A program made the position numbers and the translations under genes. The notes under the pieces are model-generated. The model made no database searches. It saw nothing but the letters and a program-made list of their open reading frames with translations, and was not told the origin of the DNA. DNA of 64,000 nucleotides from Neurospora intermedia. Taxonomy: Eukaryota > Ascomycota > Sordariomycetes > Sordariales > Sordariaceae. Shown one piece after another: positions 59,758 through 64,000 of the stretch (positions within the stretch are counted from its first letter, which is position 1; every line of letters starts with the position of its first letter). The DNA lies in assembly GCA_037102815.1 (NCBI GenBank), contig BTPP01000001.1:1017001-1081000 (forward strand), read 5' to 3'.

Positions 59758-60404
59758 TTTTCAATACTAAGAACCTCGATACCGGCCGCCCTTATACTAA
59801 ACTTACACCCCTCTTTAAAGGACCGTTCGAAATCCTTAAAGTAAATAATTATCGAATTATATTTAAACTCCTAATTAATATAAAGTATAACCTAACGTTC
59901 TATATTGGTAAAGTTAAATTATAGGACGAGGAGGGTCTACCGGGACAAACGGACGTAGAAGAATAGAACGTTCGTACTAATTATAACCGAATTATAAGGA
60001 GGACTAATAATAGGGAAGATTCTATAGAATACGAATTCGAAAGGATTGATAAATATATTGGAAGAATAATAAAGGTCGTTGGGAATACTTCGTCGTTTAG
60101 GCACCTTTATATATACTATTATAGTAGCCGTGCGCCGATATATCTATAGCCCCTAATACTATACGGGCCTTCTATAACGGATACCTAGAAGCGCCGTACC
60201 CACTAGCCTAAACAGTAATAGAAAAAAGGCGGAAGGAGAAGGAGAAGGAGGTAGAGCGGGAGGTTCTAACTCCGCGGCGGAGGTTATAATAATAACCGTC
60301 GGTAGCGGTAAAGGCTTTTCAAAAGCGGACCGTTCGTTTAATAGGGATTTCTATCATTTTATATAATATTAGTTAGTTATATAGCTTCTTTTAGTCCGGG
60401 GAAG
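59758..60404 (+). pseudogene. Gypsy B integrase C-terminal end and 3' untranslated region
   Basis: Resumes after the MULE target duplication with FNTKNLDTGRPYTKLTPLFKGP and the following GPF/Y-type integrase module, ending by about 59940. Then follows a purine-rich non-coding stretch up to the polypurine tract before the LTR at 60405. Confidence 0.75.
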
Positions 60405-60660
60405 TATTATAAGGTTAGCCTATATGCTTTATACCTAGTACTAGCGTATAGTAATTTCTAAGACTATTATACGCTATTATTACTACCGGCGAATTACCGG
60501 TAGTTAATTAGTCAGAACGCTGCCTACCGCGGGTCGGTTAGACCTGCCGGCGGTCGCCTTTATAAGGCCAGCCTTCCGGGCACTCGGCTGTACTTCTCTT
60601 CCTTTCTCCTTCGTGCAATTACGTATAATCACATCTACTATCTACCCTTTGCCCGTGATA
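60405..60660 (+). repeat. Gypsy B 3' LTR
   Basis: 256 bp. The inner left half is strongly A/T-shifted (TATTATAAGG for TGTCACAGGG) and the outer right half is clean. Confidence 0.88.
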
Positions 60661-60752
60661 GCTACTCTTAAATGTATATAAAATTCTCTTTAATAGGTAG
60701 GTTAGGTATTAAAGTCCTTTAAGTCCCTTTTCGAGTCCGGTAGGCTCGTCTA
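60661..60752 (-). mobile_element. Copia (second copy) reverse-transcriptase segment, inverted
   Basis: A 92-bp piece between the gypsy B target duplication (GCTAC) and the gypsy A 3' LTR. On the minus strand it starts with the TAGAC that also ends the plus-strand copia piece at 25336-25340, and it covers the part of pol between that piece and the one ending at 44297. Confidence 0.75.
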
Positions 60753-61007
60753 TGTGAAAGCGTGATCCTACGAGAGATGAACTGCAAGACTAGAAGCCAC
60801 AAATCAAAGTAATATTAAGTATAAAGAAGGAAAGGGAAGTTAGACGAACGAAGGCATTCGGAATCGGACATATAAGTCCAGGTTCTACCGGTCGTCGCCG
60901 CCTTCCCTTTCCGGATAGCTATCGATAAGAGCTTGAACCTTCTTCCATCTAATATACTATAGTACCGGTGCCCTGCCCCCAGTACCCCCTTCTACCATAT
61001 TATAATA
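60753..61007 (-). repeat. Gypsy A 3' LTR, inverted
   Basis: Closest match is 25341-25595. The outer end is clean (TGTGAAAGCGTGATCC), while the inner end (CCATATTATAATA) is mutated. Confidence 0.85.
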
Positions 61008-62440
61008 TTATCCCCCCCTCGGAACAAAGGCTCAGCCCCAGAGCCGAAAGAAAAGAAAAGGTAAATAGTAGGATAAAAGAAAAATATACAAAAAAGAAGA
61101 ACTCCTTATTAAGCTTCCCGGCTATAGTTTCAATCTAATTACCATTACTTTAGGACCTTTAAAAAAGAAAAAAGAATTCCTCCCAACTAGGTTCGAATAG
61201 ACCGCTTCCCTAATAGAGGACAAATATTATTAAGCTCCAGTATATTTTCGTTAATCAATACGGACTATTACGCTATACCGCTATATTATACAATTATTAC
61301 TATAGTCTATAATAATAGTTTTTACTCTTTCCTTTGTAAACTTTTATAACTATCCCTTCTCTCCTTATTTCTTCTGTTACAACCGCCTTAACGCTTTTAC
61401 TTTTACTTCTATACTTTCGACGGGCGTATTATCGTCCTTATATTCCTTTGTAATTATATTATTCTCTATTGCCTTTAGCTAAATACATAGTCTTTTTAGT
61501 AGCTCCGGTTTATTTAGGTTATTATTATAGTATTCTTACAATTTACGTACCATATTTTTAAAGCCTCCTATATTGTACTACATTAGGTTTAGGTCCTATC
61601 CTTTCTAATATACTTAATATTTTAATTTACTATTCACTAATTAGTAGGTTATAATATCCTCTACCTTCTATTCTTCTTCGTTATTTATTATTTCGCCTTT
61701 TAGATTCTTATTCGCCTACCCTAGTAGGGGGTTGCCGGGATCCTTCTTCAAACGGTCTATATAAAATATCTTCGATCCTCGCCACGTATTTAACACCTCC
61801 AAAATGTATAAATATTCTACTATCCTAACGATTCTATATAGGATTTAAGTAAGGGGGAAATTTAATTTATTGCTTGGCCGGTCCGTAGACTATATTTTTT
61901 TAATAATAAAAACTTTATTTCCTACTCTAAAATCCGGTTCTCTTCTATATCGGTTCATTTATTTTATTTATCTTTCTTATATATATTATACTATTTCTTT
62001 CGCTTCCATCTAAACTTTCTCGAGCTTTATTACTATTACTTTAGCTTCCTTCTATAAGAATTTTTCTTTAGGGGTAATAATTATATCCTTATTCTCAAAC
62101 TTCTAAGTCTAATCTATCGTTAGTAGGTTCTTTTGTTATTCTAATACTACTTCGTAAAGCAATAACCCGTCTAAATTTTTATATAGTAGAATAGATTATA
62201 CTATATCGAGAATAGGTACCAAATCCGACCAATTATCCTAATTATAGGATAGGTATAACTATAACTTCTAGTTAATATATTAATTTATAATTTCTATTTA
62301 TTCTGTAATTTAGGAGTATCCTATACTATTAAACTTCTATTATATTCTTAGAAGGCTAATTAATTCTTATATAAATTCGGATACGAATTATAATTCTCTA
62401 TTACTTATTATATCCTTCAGTAACCCTAATATATAATGAG
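60753..62440 (-). mobile_element. Gypsy element A, 3' end (LTR and integrase end), inverted
   Basis: The LTR at 60753-61007 (255 bp, minus orientation, TGTGAAAG at its left edge) is followed by TTATCCCCCCC, the polypurine tract complement. The minus-strand interior from 61.0 to about 62.44 kb shows integrase-type sequence similar in layout to 7.5-9.0 kb of the 7.5-kb gypsy element. It is cut off at about 62440 by the start of another element. Its target duplication (complement of TAGAC at 60748-60752) matches the one at 25336-25340. Decayed. Confidence 0.75.
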
Positions 62441-64000
62441 TTTACTTGCCCGCACCCCCCAAAAACTTACGCGCACCCACCTGGCCAAGTTGACAGCTGT
62501 CATGTAAAATATGTCGTTTTAGCTGTAAAAATCGTGATTTCTCATGTTACAGACAAGGCTACCCAAGTAAATCCACTATAAATTTTAATCTTAGCTAGCA
62601 ATCAAATCTGACAGCGGCAGTCTAGTAATACTTTTATAGTATTGTAAGCCTACAACAGCGTTTATTACTACTCTAAATGCTTATATCTAAAAGCTCTAAT
62701 TTTGACGAGAGCTCTATTAATTTAGAGAGTTTGTTAGAAAGCTCAAATAAGGAGGAAGTAAATAATAATTCAATAGCATCCTCTCTCCCTCTCCTTCTAC
62801 CCTTATCTCTACCCTCGTCTCTACCCTCGTTTCCTTTATTATTTCCCTTATTATCTCTCTCCTTATTCTCCCTCGCTATTTACTCCCTTACTCTCTCTAC
62901 CTAATATCTTGCCAACTCATTATCCTTATCCTTATTGTTAGCGATTTTAATATAATTGCGTACCTCATTTTAGGCATCAAACTCCTTAATACTAGGCCCC
63001 TTCTCGTAGCGAGAATAATTATAGCGTGCCGAAGCTCGTATAGTGCCTAGGTTACGTAATTTACCCTTTAGCGCAATTTTATAGGTACGGGTAGCCTTAT
63101 TTAATTATAACCCGGCTAGTAGCATAACGAATATAGGTTTATTACTAAACGGCCCCCCTTATTTACGTAGGCGACCTTTAGGTATTACTTTAGCGGCCGG
63201 CTTAAATTTAAGGTATCTATTTACCGCATCTTAGTATGGGAATTAGTATAGGGGATACCCGGGGTATAGATATTAATTTATACGTCGTTGACGCAAATAC
63301 TAGAATAGATAGTAAACTTCTTTAGTAATTAGGACCGTCTTCCCCTCTTTCAATAAGACCTCTATTTCGTAGGTATAAGGCAGACTATACTAAGCTCTAA
63401 AATTATTTAAATAAGGCTTAAAAGGGGTGTTAGGGAGTTTTAACCGCTTAGAAGGTAGCGTTATATTGAATTTATAGTATTAGCGGTCTAAAAGATCAAA
63501 TGCCTACGCAGATAACTCATACGGGCACTTACCCATCTACTTACGGTTAACCTATTTAACCCGTATACGTAAGTCAAACTTAGTTAATTTATTTATATAA
63601 ACCTTATAGCGGTAGTTTATATACTAGAAATAAGCTTTATAAAGCTTAATTAACCTACTATAAGCCGAGAGACTATAACTCTTAAGAGAGCTATTATTAG
63701 CTTTATTTAGTAATGTAGTCCTTTATCCCTAATTAAAGTAATTACTAGTATAGTAACTTACTTATTCCTTCTTATAGGGTAGTAGTATCTCCCTAATCTA
63801 CGAGATAATATCCTCCTGCTTTTTACTAAATTAATATTATAAAATAGACTAAGCGCGCTCGAACTTATTTATATTAGAGGAGTAAATTATATACTACTAT
63901 ATAAAGAATAATATTAACCTCGTATTAGTAATCTAGTTCGGCAAGGGATTGAAACCCGCCTTCGCTCTAATAGTTGTAATAACCCGGGCGTTACATCGCT
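62441..64000 (-). mobile_element. Unidentified transposon-like element, running off the window
   Basis: A sharp change to less-mutated sequence occurs at 62441, beginning GAGTTTACTTGCCCGCACCC, which looks like a DNA-transposon terminus. The next 150 bp are GC-balanced non-coding sequence. From about 63990 back to 62680 the minus strand has a long charged frame with stops mostly at likely Gln codons; legible blocks include KYMGKCPYELSA near 63.53 kb, PFKPYLNNFRA near 63.40 kb, and FKPAAKVIPKGRLRK near 63.20 kb, followed by a Lys/Glu/Arg-rich C-terminus near 62.9-62.8 kb. I do not recognise the family. A plus-strand open frame at 62677-62904 is the antisense shadow of that charged tail. The N-terminus and the other terminus lie beyond 64000. 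Confidence 0.5.

Larger units (their letters stand above)
44298..60660 (+). mobile_element. Gypsy element B with three nested insertions (16.4 kb)
   Basis: Equal 256-bp LTRs (44298-44553 and 60405-60660) begin TGTCACAGGGTTAGCC and end GTGATA. The target duplication GCTAC (44293-44297, 60661-60665) is exact. A purine-rich GTCCGGGGAAG precedes the right LTR. The plus-strand interior holds gag (44.9-47.55 kb, with a Cys-His zinc-knuckle remnant near 47.30-47.35 kb), protease, reverse transcriptase (49.15-49.85 kb), RNase H (about 50.0-50.35 kb) and integrase (50.7-51.7 kb and 59.76-59.94 kb). A telomere-motif repeat (45398-46520) splits gag, a MULE (51712-59757) splits integrase, and that MULE contains a Tc1-like element. 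Without insertions the element is about 7.2 kb, normal for the family. Broken many times by RIP-type change. Confidence 0.85.

Noticed and set aside
59395-59764. Genes from the 74-95-codon open frames at the right ends of the Tc1-like element and the MULE
   Set aside because: They span the nested terminal inverted repeats of two elements and exist only because these ends are little mutated.

Overview
The window looks like heterochromatin of a filamentous ascomycete (Pezizomycotina). It is strongly AT-rich, TpA-rich and C:G-to-T:A mutated in the manner of repeat-induced point mutation (RIP). It carries TTAGGG/CCCTAA telomere-type motifs at internal positions. I see no intact host gene in 64 kb. 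Open frames are short, and nearly every readable protein trace belongs to a transposable element. The species cannot be told from the sequence.

Layout. 1-1.34 kb: reverse-transcriptase part of a Tad1-like LINE (minus strand). 3.28-6.0 kb: a short LTR element with 297-bp LTRs and no recognisable pol, holding a 595-bp hAT-like MITE. 7.2-14.7 kb: a complete-length Ty3/gypsy element (minus strand, 221-bp LTRs, target duplication ATAAC). 16.8-18.05 kb: first copy of a 1.27-kb repeat carrying telomeric motifs and GC hairpins. 18.7-19.2 kb: a 452-bp hAT-like MITE. 19.3-20.35 kb: 5' part of a Ty1/copia element. 20.88-25.34 kb: a second copia (plus strand), cut by a gypsy element at 25.34 kb, itself cut by another gypsy at 26.4 kb. 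That one holds a 543-bp MULE-derived MITE (27.9 kb) and a 4.6-kb MULE transposon (31.25-35.82 kb), which in turn holds a tRNA-headed SINE (33.58-34.39 kb). 36.35-37.61 kb: second copy of the telomere-motif repeat. 37.6-40.4 kb: 3' part of a chromodomain gypsy (minus strand) with an unidentified intron-bearing reading frame on the opposite strand. 40.86-41.40 kb: second 543-bp MITE. 42.24-44.30 kb and 60.66-60.75 kb: the missing 3' part of the second copia, but inverted, split by a gypsy element (44.30-60.66 kb, 256-bp LTRs, target duplication GCTAC). This gypsy holds the third telomere-motif repeat (45.40-46.52 kb) and an 8.0-kb MULE (51.71-59.76 kb), and that MULE holds a 4.4-kb Tc1/mariner-like element (55.07-59.46 kb). 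60.75-62.44 kb: the 3' end of the gypsy that began at 25.34 kb, also inverted. 62.44-64 kb: an unidentified element running off the window.

Most notable: (1) two independent target-site duplications (AGTCT and TAGAC) show that sequence now at 42-62 kb in inverted orientation belongs to elements that begin at 20.9 and 25.3 kb, so a large inversion (or a misassembly) sits in this window; (2) in five LTR elements the outer halves of both LTRs are nearly clean while the inner halves are heavily C-to-T/G-to-A mutated, so the mutation level falls off toward each element's ends; (3) a 4.4-kb DD34E Tc1/mariner-like element has a second long, convergent reading frame of unknown function; (4) a family of repeats ties telomeric motifs to GC-rich hairpins; (5) a tRNA-derived SINE has a clear 13-bp target duplication.
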